Source: Flavobacterium palustre (GTDB lineage Bacteria > Bacteroidota > Bacteroidia > Flavobacteriales > Flavobacteriaceae). From it: a stretch of 64,000 nt of DNA. The notes beneath the pieces were generated by a model, which saw only the letters and a list, made by a program, of their open reading frames with translations, made no database searches and had not been told where the DNA came from. Positions 44,023 to 54,200 of the stretch are shown piece after piece; within the stretch, counting starts at the first letter, position 1, and the number at the start of each line of letters is the position of its first letter. The translations under genes and the position numbers were made by a program. The stretch spans positions 930,001-994,000 of the forward strand of contig NZ_BMGA01000001.1 of NCBI RefSeq assembly GCF_014639535.1, read 5' to 3'.

Positions 44023-46017
44023 ATGAAAACAAAAATTAATAAATATATAGTACTATCGCTTTTGCTGGTTCTGGGGACTTCTTCTTGTAGTGATGATTTT
44101 TTAGAAGATAAAAAGCAATATAAGTATTATGACGAAGAGTTTTATCAAGGTGAAGATCGTGTCACTCAGTATGTGAATAATTTATATTATGATTTTTTTG
44201 ACGGATATAAAACACCTACAGCAATCAGAGTAGGTTCTTTTACTACAACTGAAACTTCATATACAGAAGAAGTAGGGGGGATTTCAAATCTAATTAATCC
44301 TAATGTTACTTTGGTAAATGCACAAGATGGTTCAGGTTATTATGGACCAGCCTTGAGAGATGCTTTTGATAATGTGCCTTACAATAGAATTAGAGATTGT
44401 AATGCTATGTTAGAAAATATTGATGTCTTAGGGAGTAATTTGCCACAGCTTTTCCGTGATAGAATTAAAGGTCAGTTGTATTATTTAAGAGCAATACAAT
44501 ATTTTGATTTAATGCGTACTTTTGGTGGAGTGCCTATTGTAACAAAGGTTCAGGTCGCTACAAATACTGATGAATCTATCAAATTGCCTAGAGCTACGGT
44601 GACGCAAGTGGTGAATCAGATAGTTGCTGATTTAGATCAGGCGGCTGCTTTATTGCCTCCAAACTGGGATAATGCTAATTATGGACGCTTTACAAAAGGT
44701 GCAGCAATGGCTCAAAAATCTCGTGTATTATTGACTTATGCGAGTCCTTTGTTTAATAAAAACTGGGACACTGATAATAGTCGTTGGGATGCTGCTTTAG
44801 CAGCCGGATTAGCAGCTGAAACTCAGTTAACCCAAGATGGTTATGGCTTGTATGGAACAAATGCAAAACAATGGGGTGAAATGTTTTATATTAATAATAA
44901 TGCTTTTAACAAAGAGGCAATTACTATTAAACTTTTATCTGATGGTAATACAGGGTCATTGTTTTCAAATAATTCTTGGGAGAGAACAATTCGTTTGGCT
45001 AGTCAAGGTGGTCAAGGTAGTGGAGGTGTTGATGTTCCAAAAAGTATGATTGATTTATTTCCAACAAATACCGGAGCAAGACCTGTGGCTGGGACTAATT
45101 ATGATCCATTCCTTTTCTTTAAGGATCGTGATCCTCGTTTTTACAGAACATTTGGTTTTTCTGGTTGTGTATGGCCTTATAATAATACCCTTGGAAATAC
45201 TACTCAGCCGACAGTATGGGCATACCGTTGGTCAACTAATGCAACTACAGGTGTAGCTTATAGTATGGGTAATGATGTGTCAAGTCCAGCTTTTGTTCGT
45301 AAAATGTCAAGCCCTACTGTTAGTAATGCTTCTAATTTCCAGTTTTCAGGTACCGATATTATTGAATACCGTTATGCCGAATTGTTGTTGAATATTGCTG
45401 AATGTTATGCAGCTAAAAATGATATTTCAAAAACTTTAGAGTATTTAGGTAAGATTAGAAACCGTGTAGGAATTCCTGCTGCTAACAATTATGGTATTGG
45501 TACATTAGCAACTAAATATGCTGCTTTAGAAGCTTGTTTGTATGAGCGTAGAGTAGAATTAGCTTATGAAGGGAAACGTTTTTATGATATACAACGTTGG
45601 ATGTTGTATAGTGATGATGCTGCTATAAATGATAATACAAATACTAAGCTTGGTATTCCTGTAATAAATGGTACGCAACGTATAGGTAACTATTTACATT
45701 ATAAACTTGGGACTAGTGCTGCTAATACAGATCCATTGACTGCTGCACGTGCTTCGATTTCAGTAGATCCGGATGCTGCAAATTTTGCTACTCAAATTGC
45801 GGCTTTGGCAACTTTTTATACAAATAATTTTGAATTACGTTCTCCTCCAGCACCAATGGATCAAGTAGGTAATGTGGCAACTAATATTGATTGGAAATCA
45901 CATTATTACATTATGGGACTTAATCTTACAGTTTTGTCTCAAAATCCATGGTTGACTCAAACTAAGGGCTGGAATGATGCTTCTGGTAATCTAGGAACTT
46001 TTGATTACCAAGAATAA
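44023..46017 (+). CDS. SusD/RagB-type outer membrane lipoprotein
   Basis: This 664-residue lipoprotein has lipobox TSSC and then the acidic SDDFLED start usual for SusD. TPR-like helices follow (DRIKGQLYYLRAIQYFDLMRTFGGVPIV, GAAMAQKSRVLLTYASPLF), and the C-terminal SusD block includes YRYAELLLNIAECYAAKN and LYERRVELAYEGKRFYDIQRW. It caps the SusC barrel and binds glycans at the cell surface. The start at 44023 gives a clean lipoprotein signal; an in-frame ATG at 43990 overlapping susC would add 11 residues. A terminator at 46033 follows. Confidence 0.94.
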   Translation: MKTKINKYIVLSLLLVLGTSSCSDDFLEDKKQYKYYDEEFYQGEDRVTQYVNNLYYDFFDGYKTPTAIRVGSFTTTETSYTEEVGGISNLINPNVTLVNAQDGSGYYGPALRDAFDNVPYNRIRDCNAMLENIDVLGSNLPQLFRDRIKGQLYYLRAIQYFDLMRTFGGVPIVTKVQVATNTDESIKLPRATVTQVVNQIVADLDQAAALLPPNWDNANYGRFTKGAAMAQKSRVLLTYASPLFNKNWDTDNSRWDAALAAGLAAETQLTQDGYGLYGTNAKQWGEMFYINNNAFNKEAITIKLLSDGNTGSLFSNNSWERTIRLASQGGQGSGGVDVPKSMIDLFPTNTGARPVAGTNYDPFLFFKDRDPRFYRTFGFSGCVWPYNNTLGNTTQPTVWAYRWSTNATTGVAYSMGNDVSSPAFVRKMSSPTVSNASNFQFSGTDIIEYRYAELLLNIAECYAAKNDISKTLEYLGKIRNRVGIPAANNYGIGTLATKYAALEACLYERRVELAYEGKRFYDIQRWMLYSDDAAINDNTNTKLGIPVINGTQRIGNYLHYKLGTSAANTDPLTAARASISVDPDAANFATQIAALATFYTNNFELRSPPAPMDQVGNVATNIDWKSHYYIMGLNLTVLSQNPWLTQTKGWNDASGNLGTFDYQE

Positions 46018-46032
46018 TAAATTTTAAAACAA

Positions 46033-46069
46033 AAGAAATGCCTGAAATAAATCAGGCATTTCTTCTTTT
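46033..46069 (+). terminator. Terminator after susD
   Basis: AAGAAATGCCTGA and TCAGGCATTTCTT pair over 13 bp around AATAAA and are followed by CTTTTA. It separates susCD from the lyase block. Confidence 0.85.
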
Positions 46070-46141
46070 ACAAAACCAAACTTTAATCTAATTAATAGCA
46101 ATTCTAACCCAATTTTTTTATTAATTAAGAATAATTTTAAA

Positions 46142-47860
46142 ATGAACAAATTAAATTTTTTATTGGCTTTTTTAGTTTTGGGAAGTGCGAATTGTTTTGC
46201 ACAATATCCAAAAATATCTCCTGAGGTTCAGGCAAGAGAAAATGCGATTAAGGCAGAAGCGGAAAAGCTTTCTAATGAGGCTTGGGAAAAAGCAAAAGTA
46301 ATTGTAGAACAGCAAGAAAGAGAAGGAAAACCTTTTGTCCCATGGGCATCCAGACCTACTGATTTACCACAGGCATCCATTCCTGCTTTTCCAGGTGCTG
46401 AAGGAGGAGGAATGTATAGTTTTGGTGGACGTGGCGGTAAGATTTATACCGTTAGCAGTTTGGAAGACAGAGGAAAAGGAACTTTGCGTGAAGCTTTGGA
46501 GCAAGGTGGAGCCAGAATCATTGTTTTTAATGTTTCGGGGATTATTAAATTAAAAAGTCCGTTAATTGTTCGTGCGCCTTATGTTACTATTGCAGGTCAA
46601 ACAGCTCCCGGAGACGGAATTTGTGTAGCCGGAGAAACCATTTGGATTGATACTCATGATGTTGTGATTCGTCACATGCGTTTCCGCAGAGGAGAAACTT
46701 TTGTAGGTCGTCGCGATGATGCTATTGGAGGAAATCCGGTTGGAAATATTATTATCGACCACGTTTCGGCTACCTGGGGATTAGACGAAAACATGTCTTT
46801 TTACCGACACATGTATGATGATGGAACAGGTATTGCTGAGAAAAAATTCCCAACAGTAAATGTTACTATTCAAAACAGTTTGTTTGCGGAAGGTTTAGAT
46901 ACTTATAACCATGCTTTTGGTAGTACATTAGGTGGTGAAAATTGTTCTTTTGTTAAAAACTTATGGTCTTCTAATACGGGTAGAAATCCATCAATTGGTT
47001 GGAATGGTATTTTTAATTTTGCTAATAATGTCATTTTTAACTGGGTAAACCGTTCTATTGATGGAGGTGATTATACAGCGCAATACAACATTATCAACAA
47101 CTATTTCAAACCGGGACCGGCTACTAATTTGAATGAACCAATTAGCTACCGAATTTTAAAACCGGAATCAGGAAGAAGTAAATTGCCTTATGTGGTTTTT
47201 GGCCGTGCTTTTGTAGAAGGAAATGTGGTAGAAGGAAACGAAAAAGTTTCTAAAGATAACTGGAATGGCGGAGTACAATTAGAAAATAAAAAAGGAGAAG
47301 CAATGAGTTATGAAGAAGCTTCGACTTATTTTGCTAAGATGAGAGTAAAACAACCGATGCCAATGCCATGGTTGAAAAAATTCATGTCGGCTAACGAAAG
47401 TTATGATTATGTACTTAAAAATGTAGGTGCTACATTGCCAATCAGAGACAAAGTTGATACGCGAATTGTAAGAGTGGTAAAAACAGGAAAGCCTGAATAT
47501 GCCGAAGGTTTGGATCCAAAATCGTTCTATCAGTTTGAACACCGTCGTTTAGGTCAGGATTCGTATAAATTAGGAATCATAACTGATATTTCTCAGGTAG
47601 GCGGTTATCCTGAATACAAAGGAAAAGCGTATAAAGATTCGGATAATGATGGAATTCCTGATGCTTGGGAAAAGAAATTTGGTTTGAATCCAAAAGATGC
47701 TTCTGATGCTAATTTAGACTTGAACGGTGATGGATATACTAACATTGAAAAGTACATTAATGGCATAGATCCTACTAAAAAAGTAGATTGGAAAAACTTG
47801 GATAATAATGAAGATACTTTGGCTAAAATCGAACAAGGATTAGCTGAATATAAGAAATAA
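46142..47860 (+). CDS. Pectate lyase (PL1-like) with C-terminal calcium-loop domain, copy 1
   Basis: This 572-residue protein has a signal peptide ending near residue 20 (NCFAQYP). A helical linker spans about 25-75. The beta-helix starts at about residue 82 (AFPGAEGGGMYSFGGRGGK) with TIAGQTAPGDGI, VIRHMRFRRGE, RRDDAIGG, IIDHVSATWGLDENMSFYRH and NRSIDGGDYT. A calcium-loop segment at about 499-540 (DSDNDGIPDAWEKKFGLNP) ends the protein. It should cleave homogalacturonan by beta-elimination. It is paralogous to the lyase at 48879 over its full length, and each is followed by a DUF3826 gene. Confidence 0.85.
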   Translation: MNKLNFLLAFLVLGSANCFAQYPKISPEVQARENAIKAEAEKLSNEAWEKAKVIVEQQEREGKPFVPWASRPTDLPQASIPAFPGAEGGGMYSFGGRGGKIYTVSSLEDRGKGTLREALEQGGARIIVFNVSGIIKLKSPLIVRAPYVTIAGQTAPGDGICVAGETIWIDTHDVVIRHMRFRRGETFVGRRDDAIGGNPVGNIIIDHVSATWGLDENMSFYRHMYDDGTGIAEKKFPTVNVTIQNSLFAEGLDTYNHAFGSTLGGENCSFVKNLWSSNTGRNPSIGWNGIFNFANNVIFNWVNRSIDGGDYTAQYNIINNYFKPGPATNLNEPISYRILKPESGRSKLPYVVFGRAFVEGNVVEGNEKVSKDNWNGGVQLENKKGEAMSYEEASTYFAKMRVKQPMPMPWLKKFMSANESYDYVLKNVGATLPIRDKVDTRIVRVVKTGKPEYAEGLDPKSFYQFEHRRLGQDSYKLGIITDISQVGGYPEYKGKAYKDSDNDGIPDAWEKKFGLNPKDASDANLDLNGDGYTNIEKYINGIDPTKKVDWKNLDNNEDTLAKIEQGLAEYKK

Positions 47861-47880
47861 TTTAATTGTAAATGGCACAC

Positions 47881-47917
47881 TTCTTGCTTCGTCTGTAACC
47901 GATGAAGCAAGAATTTT
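47881..47917 (+). terminator. Weak terminator-like hairpin after lyase copy 1
   Basis: TTCTTGCTTCGTC and GATGAAGCAAGAA pair over most positions around TGTAACC and are followed by TTTT. It may reduce transcription into the DUF3826 gene. Confidence 0.55.
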
Positions 47918-48049
47918 GCTTTATAATATTAAAGTTTTAAAAACAAAGAAGATGAAATCGCCAGTATTAAAATCTTTGCGCGAGCAAATAGCAATGATTT
48001 AAAAAAGGCGATAAATCTGTCATCATTAAAAAAATTAAAATCCAAACAG

Positions 48050-48718
48050 ATGAAAATGTACAAAAAATTAGTAGCAGTTGCTTTATTCCTTTTTTTGGGT
48101 TCCAATATCCTTTTGGCACAAAAGGGATTTGATCCGGAATATGTAAAAGTGACCAATGAAAGAGCACAAAAAATTGTTGACGATTTGAAATTAAATTCAA
48201 AAGAAGATCAATTAGCTGTTAGAGATATAATTGCTGAGCAGTATCGTTCTTTGAATACTATTCATGAATCCCGTGATGCAAAAATTGAAGCAGTTAAAAA
48301 AGCAGTTAGCGATAAAGAACAACAACAAAAGCAAGTTGATAAACTAAAAAATGATGCCGATAAAAAAATCCTGTCGCTTCATAAATCCTATCTGAAAAAA
48401 CTAAGCAAAAAACTAACGAACAGCCAGATTGTTCAGGTAAAAGACGGAATGACTTATGGCGTATTGCCAATTACCGTTTCAGGTTACAACGATATGTTGC
48501 CTAATTTAACTGTTGAGCAAAAAAAATACATCTACGATGCTTTGGTGGAAGCCAGAGAGCACGCTATGGATGGAGGAACTTCTAAGGAAAAGCACGCCTG
48601 GTTTGGTAAATACAAAGGAAGAATCAATAATTATCTTTCTAAACAGGGTTACGACTTAAACAAAGAAAGTGCTGATTGGCACAAACGTTTGGAAGAAAGA
48701 CAGAAAAACAAAAAATAG
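48050..48718 (+). CDS. DUF3826-like exported protein, copy 1
   Basis: This 222-residue protein has a signal peptide ending near residue 23 (LLAQKGF). The mature part is mainly helical and strongly charged, with coiled-coil-like stretches (EQYRSLNTIHESRDAKIEAVKKAVSDKEQQQKQVDKLKNDADKK). The end of the protein (GGTSKEKHAWFGKYKGRINNYLSKQGYDL) is well conserved in its paralogue at 50564. It resembles the DUF3826 family found next to pectin lyases; the family has no known function. It may be a structural or regulatory companion of the preceding lyase. Start at the first of two nearby ATGs. Confidence 0.7.
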   Translation: MKMYKKLVAVALFLFLGSNILLAQKGFDPEYVKVTNERAQKIVDDLKLNSKEDQLAVRDIIAEQYRSLNTIHESRDAKIEAVKKAVSDKEQQQKQVDKLKNDADKKILSLHKSYLKKLSKKLTNSQIVQVKDGMTYGVLPITVSGYNDMLPNLTVEQKKYIYDALVEAREHAMDGGTSKEKHAWFGKYKGRINNYLSKQGYDLNKESADWHKRLEERQKNKK

Positions 48719-48743
48719 TTTAAATTGATTTAATCGATTTTTG

Positions 48744-48812
48744 GTCAATCCGACGAAGGAGGAATCACATAACGTGAGTACCTGCTGTGATTCCTAATGC
48801 TTTGGAATGACA
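48744..48812. repeat. CATTCCGACGAAGGAGGAA repeat, degraded copy D
   Basis: The left arm is GTCAATCCGACGAAGGAGGA and the right arm is changed (ATTCCTAATGCTTTGGAATG). The repeat lies between copy 1 of DUF3826 and lyase copy 2, at the junction of the duplication. An ATG at 48807 inside it would extend the next gene falsely. Confidence 0.65.
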
Positions 48813-48878
48813 AAATCTTATTGTTTATCTTATTCCATTTATTGTACTCAATTAGCAATAATCCTAAAAAATCCTCAA

Positions 48879-50564
48879 ATGAAATACACTATAAAAACGG
48901 TTTTCAGCCTTGGAATTATTTTATTAAGTTCTGCGGCTATTTACGCTCAATATCCGGATATTCCAAAAGAAGTTCAGGACAAAACCGATGCTGTTTTAGC
49001 ACAGGAAGAAGCAAGATTGGCCAAAATTTGGGCTGATAATGCTGAAGTAATAAAAAAAGAGACACTGCAAGGTCGTCCTTATTTGCCTTGGGCATCTTAC
49101 CCAAAAGATTTTGTACATGCCAGTATTCCTGCTTTTCCAGGAGCCGAAGGTGGTGGAGCATTTACCCCGGGAGGCAGAGGCGGAAAAATATTTGTAGTTA
49201 CAAGTTTGGAAGATAGTGGTGCGGGAACTTTTAGAGAAGCTTGTGAAGCTGTTGGAGCAAGAACCATTGTTTTTAATGTTTCGGGAATTATCCAATTAAA
49301 GAAACCAATCACCATGCAGGCTCCTTATGTTACCATAGCAGGCCAAACGGCTCCCGGTGACGGAATTTGTATTGCCGGAGAATCATTATTGATAGATACT
49401 CATGATGTTGTTATCAGGCACATGCGTTTTAGAAGAGGAGCTACCGAGGTAACTCGCAGAGATGATGCGCTGGGTGGAAATGTAATTGGGAATGTTATTA
49501 TCGATCATTGTTCGGTAAGTTGGGGATTAGACGAAAATATTTCGTTGTACCGCCACCAGTTTCAGGCTAATCCAACATCTAAATTGGAGAAATTACCGGC
49601 TTGTAATATTACCATTCAAAATACCATTTCGTCAGAAGGCTTAGATACTTACAATCATGCTTTCGGAAGTACCATTGGTGGATTGAACAGTACTTTTATG
49701 CGTAATCTTTGGGCTAATAATATCTCCAGAAACTGTTCTATCGGGATGTATGGCGATTTTAATTTTGTCAACAATGTCGTTTTCAACTGGTGGAATCGTT
49801 CTTTGGATGGAGGCGATTATCGTTCGATGTTTAATATCATTAACAATTATTTCAAGCCGGGCCCTATCACTCCTAAAGATGAGCCAATCCGTTACCGAAT
49901 CTTAAAACCGGAATCAGGTTATATGGTTCCAAAAACTTTTGGACGTGCTTATGTCAACGGAAATTATATTGATGGTGTTCCTGAAGTGACTAAAGACAAC
50001 TGGAACGGCGGGATTCAATTAGAGAATCTTTCTTTTGAAGAATCCAAAGATAAATTGGCTTATATCAAACAAAATAAAGCATTCCCGATGCCGCAGATTA
50101 CAATAATGAGTGCAGAAGCAGCTTATGAATTTGTGTTGAACAATGTAGGAGCTACGTTGCCAAAAAGAGATGCCGTTGATGAAAGGGTGATTAAACAAGT
50201 TCGTACAGGAACGATTGAGTACAAAGACGGTTTAGAAAACAGCATAGGTGCAGCATTCATCAAAAGAAGATTGCCTGCTGATTCTTATAAAAAAGGAATT
50301 ATAACACATCCGGATCAGGTAGGTGGTTATCCTAATTACAAAGGGAAAGCCTACAAAGATTCAGATAATGACGGAATTCCAGATGCCTGGGAAAAGAAAT
50401 TTGGTTTGAATCCTAAGGATGCTTCTGATGCTAATAACGATTTGAATGGAGACGGTTACACTAATATTGAAAAATATTTTAACGGAATCGATCCTACTCA
50501 AAAAACAGATTGGACTAATCCGGTGAATAACAAGGAAACTTTAAATCATTCATTGTTAAACTAA
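48879..50564 (+). CDS. Pectate lyase (PL1-like) with C-terminal calcium-loop domain, copy 2
   Basis: This 561-residue protein has a signal peptide ending near residue 23 (AAIYAQYP). It has the same plan as copy 1: helical linker, beta-helix with AFPGAEGGGAFTPGGRGGK, TIAGQTAPGDGI, VIRHMRFRRGA, IIDHCSVSWGLDENISLYRH and NRSLDGGDYR. It ends with DSDNDGIPDAWEKKFGLNP. An ATG at 48807 lies inside a repeat and precedes a second hydrophobic stretch, so 48879 is chosen. Its stop overlaps the ATG of the next DUF3826 gene (TAATG). The two lyases may differ in substrate, for example in their preference for methylated regions. Confidence 0.85.
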   Translation: MKYTIKTVFSLGIILLSSAAIYAQYPDIPKEVQDKTDAVLAQEEARLAKIWADNAEVIKKETLQGRPYLPWASYPKDFVHASIPAFPGAEGGGAFTPGGRGGKIFVVTSLEDSGAGTFREACEAVGARTIVFNVSGIIQLKKPITMQAPYVTIAGQTAPGDGICIAGESLLIDTHDVVIRHMRFRRGATEVTRRDDALGGNVIGNVIIDHCSVSWGLDENISLYRHQFQANPTSKLEKLPACNITIQNTISSEGLDTYNHAFGSTIGGLNSTFMRNLWANNISRNCSIGMYGDFNFVNNVVFNWWNRSLDGGDYRSMFNIINNYFKPGPITPKDEPIRYRILKPESGYMVPKTFGRAYVNGNYIDGVPEVTKDNWNGGIQLENLSFEESKDKLAYIKQNKAFPMPQITIMSAEAAYEFVLNNVGATLPKRDAVDERVIKQVRTGTIEYKDGLENSIGAAFIKRRLPADSYKKGIITHPDQVGGYPNYKGKAYKDSDNDGIPDAWEKKFGLNPKDASDANNDLNGDGYTNIEKYFNGIDPTQKTDWTNPVNNKETLNHSLLN

Positions 50565-51211
50565 TGGATGTATTTATGTTGAAAAAAATCAATAAATTAC
50601 AGCTGTTATTTTTAATGTGTATTTGTTTTGTTGCCAATGCACAACAGCATGAGGTTAAGGATTATATCAATGATATTGATGAACGGGCTTCGGCTATTGT
50701 ATCCCAATTGGATATAAACGATGCTGATAAAAAGGAAATCAAAGGAATTGTTCTTAAACAGTATGTTCATATTGAAAAAATTGAAGCTAAAAGAGATGCT
50801 CAATTAGAGAAGCTAAAAAAAACAATCGCTGATCAGGAGAAACAGAAAATAAAATCAGAGGAAGTTTGGACAAAATACAAGGTTTCGATTAGTAAATTGC
50901 ATGATGACTATTTGGATAAACTGTCTAAAAAACTGACCGAATCGCAAATAGTTCAAGTCAAAGACGCAATGACTTATCAGGTAATGCCAAAAACCTATGC
51001 TAACTTTCTGGACATGTTTCAGAATCTCAATGAAGAGCAAAAAAAGATGATTTATGATCATTTGGTGGAGGCAAGAGAAAATGCTATGAATGTGGGAACT
51101 CATAAATGGCAGTTTCAATGGTTTGCCAAGTACAGAGGAAAAATAAATAACATTCTGGCTTCGCAAGGAATAGAATTGCATCATACCAGCAAAGCTTGGG
51201 AAAAAAAGTAA
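50564..51211 (+). CDS. DUF3826-like exported protein, copy 2
   Basis: This 215-residue paralogue of 48050 shares the blocks IEAKRDAQLEKLKKTIADQEKQ, DDYLDKLSKKLTESQIVQVKDAMTY, LVEARENAMNVGTHKWQF and WFAKYRGKINNILASQGI. A signal peptide (LLFLMCICFVANAQQ) is best read from Met5 (50576), but the ATG at 50564 overlaps the lyase stop codon, which supports coupled translation. Function is unknown; conserved pairing with a lyase suggests a joint role. Confidence 0.7.
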   Translation: MDVFMLKKINKLQLLFLMCICFVANAQQHEVKDYINDIDERASAIVSQLDINDADKKEIKGIVLKQYVHIEKIEAKRDAQLEKLKKTIADQEKQKIKSEEVWTKYKVSISKLHDDYLDKLSKKLTESQIVQVKDAMTYQVMPKTYANFLDMFQNLNEEQKKMIYDHLVEARENAMNVGTHKWQFQWFAKYRGKINNILASQGIELHHTSKAWEKK

Positions 51212-51271
51212 TTAGAGAAAAAAGAATTATCAAAATAGTTCTTTTAAATCAAATATTAAAACCACTTTAAC

Positions 51272-54200
51272 GTGAATTTTATAAAACTCAAATACAGAAT
51301 ACTATCAAAACAGGATGTAATGATTATTTCCTGTTTTGTTTTGTTCTTTAGTTTCAAAAATAGTTTTGCGCAAAATAGTTTTCCAACGATAGTTAAAGAT
51401 AAAACATCAAAAGTAGTCCGAACTCAGGACAATTCAGGAAATCAAATTCCTGACTTTTCTTTCGCAGGCTATCGTGCGGGAGCAGAAGCAATTCCTGGCA
51501 TAGCTGTTAAAGCTTATGTATCACACATTTCAGGAGATGCTACAGCGACAATTCAGGCAGCAATAGATTATGTGGCCACACTCAAACCCGATGCCAACGG
51601 TTTTAGAGGAACCGTACTTCTGGACAAAGGAATTTTTAAGGTTTCTGGTGTTTTGGAACTAAAAGAAAGCGGAATTGTTTTAAGAGGAAGCGGAGCCGGA
51701 AATAACGGAACAGTTTTATTAGGAACCGGAACGAATAGAGAAGCTATTGTCAATATTTCAGGAATAAACAATCGTGTCCTAAAAGATAAATTTCAATTAG
51801 CCGATGAATTTACAGCTTTAGGTGCGACTACATTAGCTTTAAAAAATACTGCGAATATTAAAAAAGGCGATCGTATTTTAGTGAATACTCCTATCACCCA
51901 ACAATGGATTGATAAACTAGGCATGGTTGATTTTGGAGCTGAAACAGGATGGATTGGTTGGAAAAAAGATGATTTTGTCATTCGTGCCGATAGGGAAGTA
52001 ACTCAGGTACAGGGTAACAAAATTACTATTGATGCTCCATTGACGAATGCTTTAGACGAAAAATTATCGCAATCAGAAGTGGTGGTTTACAATTGGTCTG
52101 GACGAATTCATAATGTGGGTGTTGAAAATTTGACTTTAAAATCGGAATTTGACACAACAAATCCAAAAGACGAACAACATCGCTGGCATGGAATTTCGAT
52201 TCAAAATGCAGAGGATATTTGGGTAAGACAAATTAATTTTGAACAATTTGCCGGTGGCGCCGTTTCGATTTTGAAATCGGTAAAAAGAATCACCGTTGAA
52301 GATTGTATTTCGTTGAATCCCATTTCGGAAATCGCAGCACATAGAAGAAATACGTTTTATACCGAAGGGCAACAAACTTTATTTCAACGTTGCTATTCGG
52401 AATATGGTTATAATGATTTTGCGGTTGGCGGTTATGCTACAGCAGGACCAAATGTCTTTTTACAATGCCAATCCTATTTGCCATATAGTTTCAGTGGTTC
52501 TATAGGAAGTTGGGCTACAGGAATACTTTTTGACGTAGTATTAATTGACGGAAATGCCATTAGTTTTAAAAACAAAGAGCAAGATGCCCGCGGACTGGGA
52601 TGGAACGCTGCTAATAGTGTCATCTGGGAATCTTCGGCTTCAAAAATTGAAAATTACAGTCCGCCTACGGCTGACAACTGGGCTTTTGGAGTTTGGGCAC
52701 AATGGGCTGGAAACGGTCATTGGGCTGATGTAAACAATCACATTTCGCCTAGAAGTTTGTATTATGCTTTATTGGAACAACGTTTGGGTAAATTACCAAT
52801 GCCCGCTCAAATTTTAGATTTGGGTACTGAACCTTCTTCGAGCCCAACAGTTCAACAAGCCGCAATTTTAACAGCCGAATCGAGAAAGCCACAAACTACT
52901 TTAAAGCAATGGATTATTGAGGCCGCGGTTAGAAATCCAATTGCTGTGAATCCCTCAAAAGCAAAAGTTTTTAATGAAGTAAAGTCAGGAGCTAAATCAA
53001 CCGAAGTTGCTGCAACAATAACCATTAAAAACGGACTTTTAGTTTCGGATAAAGGATTGCTTACAGGCGAAACTATCGATGTGCCTTGGTGGAGAGGAAG
53101 TTTGCGTGAATCTGAAATTGCAAAATCAAGACCACATATTACCCGTTTTGTACCGGGACATTACGGATTGGGGTATACTGATAGTTTATCAGAAACGGTT
53201 CAGTTTTTAGTGGATAATAACAAAGTGGCTTTGGATCATAATTATGGTTTATGGTACGAACAACGTATGGCCGATCACGAACGCATTCGAAGAATGGATG
53301 CCGATGTCTGGGCTCCGTTTTACGAACAGCCATTCGACAGAACCGGTCAGGGAACGGCTTGGGATCATTTGAGTAAATACGATTTAACGAGATTCAATAC
53401 CTGGTATTGGGAGCGTTTGAAAACTTTTGCTGATTTGGCGGCTCAACAAAATAAAATATTGATGAACCAACAGTATTTTCAGCATAATATTTTAGAGGCA
53501 GGAGCACACTGGTCCAGCTCACCTTGGCGTCCGGCCAATAATATCAACAATACAGGTCTTCCTGAACCGCCGCCTTATATGGGGGATAAGAGAATCTTTA
53601 TTGCAGAACAATTTTATGATGTTAAAAACGAAAATATCAAAAAATTACATCAGGGTTTTATCGAAAAAAGTTTAGACAATTTTAAAGATAATTCCAATGT
53701 ATTGCAGTTTACCAGTGCCGAATATACCGGACCGTTAACGTTTATGCAATTTTGGATAGATGTAGCAGCTAATTATCAAAAAACACATTCCGGTAAATCT
53801 AAAATAGCTTTGAGTGCTACTAAAGATGTTCAGGATGCCATCTTGAATGATTCAAAAAGAGCCGCTGCAGTTGACGTAATTGATATCAGATATTGGTATT
53901 ACAAAGAAGACGGAAGCCTGTATGCTCCGGAAGGGGGTAAAAATTTAGCACCAAGACAGCACGCCCGACAAATGAAAGTGGGCAAAGAAACCGAGGTACA
54001 AACTTACAGAGCAGTTCGTGAATACCGTGATAAATATGTTGATAAAGCCGTAATTTATAACACTCCGGGAGCTAATAGATTGGGTTGGTCAGTTTTAATG
54101 GCAGGAGGTTCATTACCTGCGCTTCCTAAAATTACTGTTCCGGGTTTTTATGAATCACTGGTAAACATGAAAACTGCTCAGGATGAAAATTACGATAGTG

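Noticed and set aside
47952-48002. Short open frame of 16 codons (MKSPVLKSLREQ...) before DUF3826 copy 1
   Set aside because: Too short, no recognisable leader-peptide features, and not followed by a convincing attenuator; it is probably chance.
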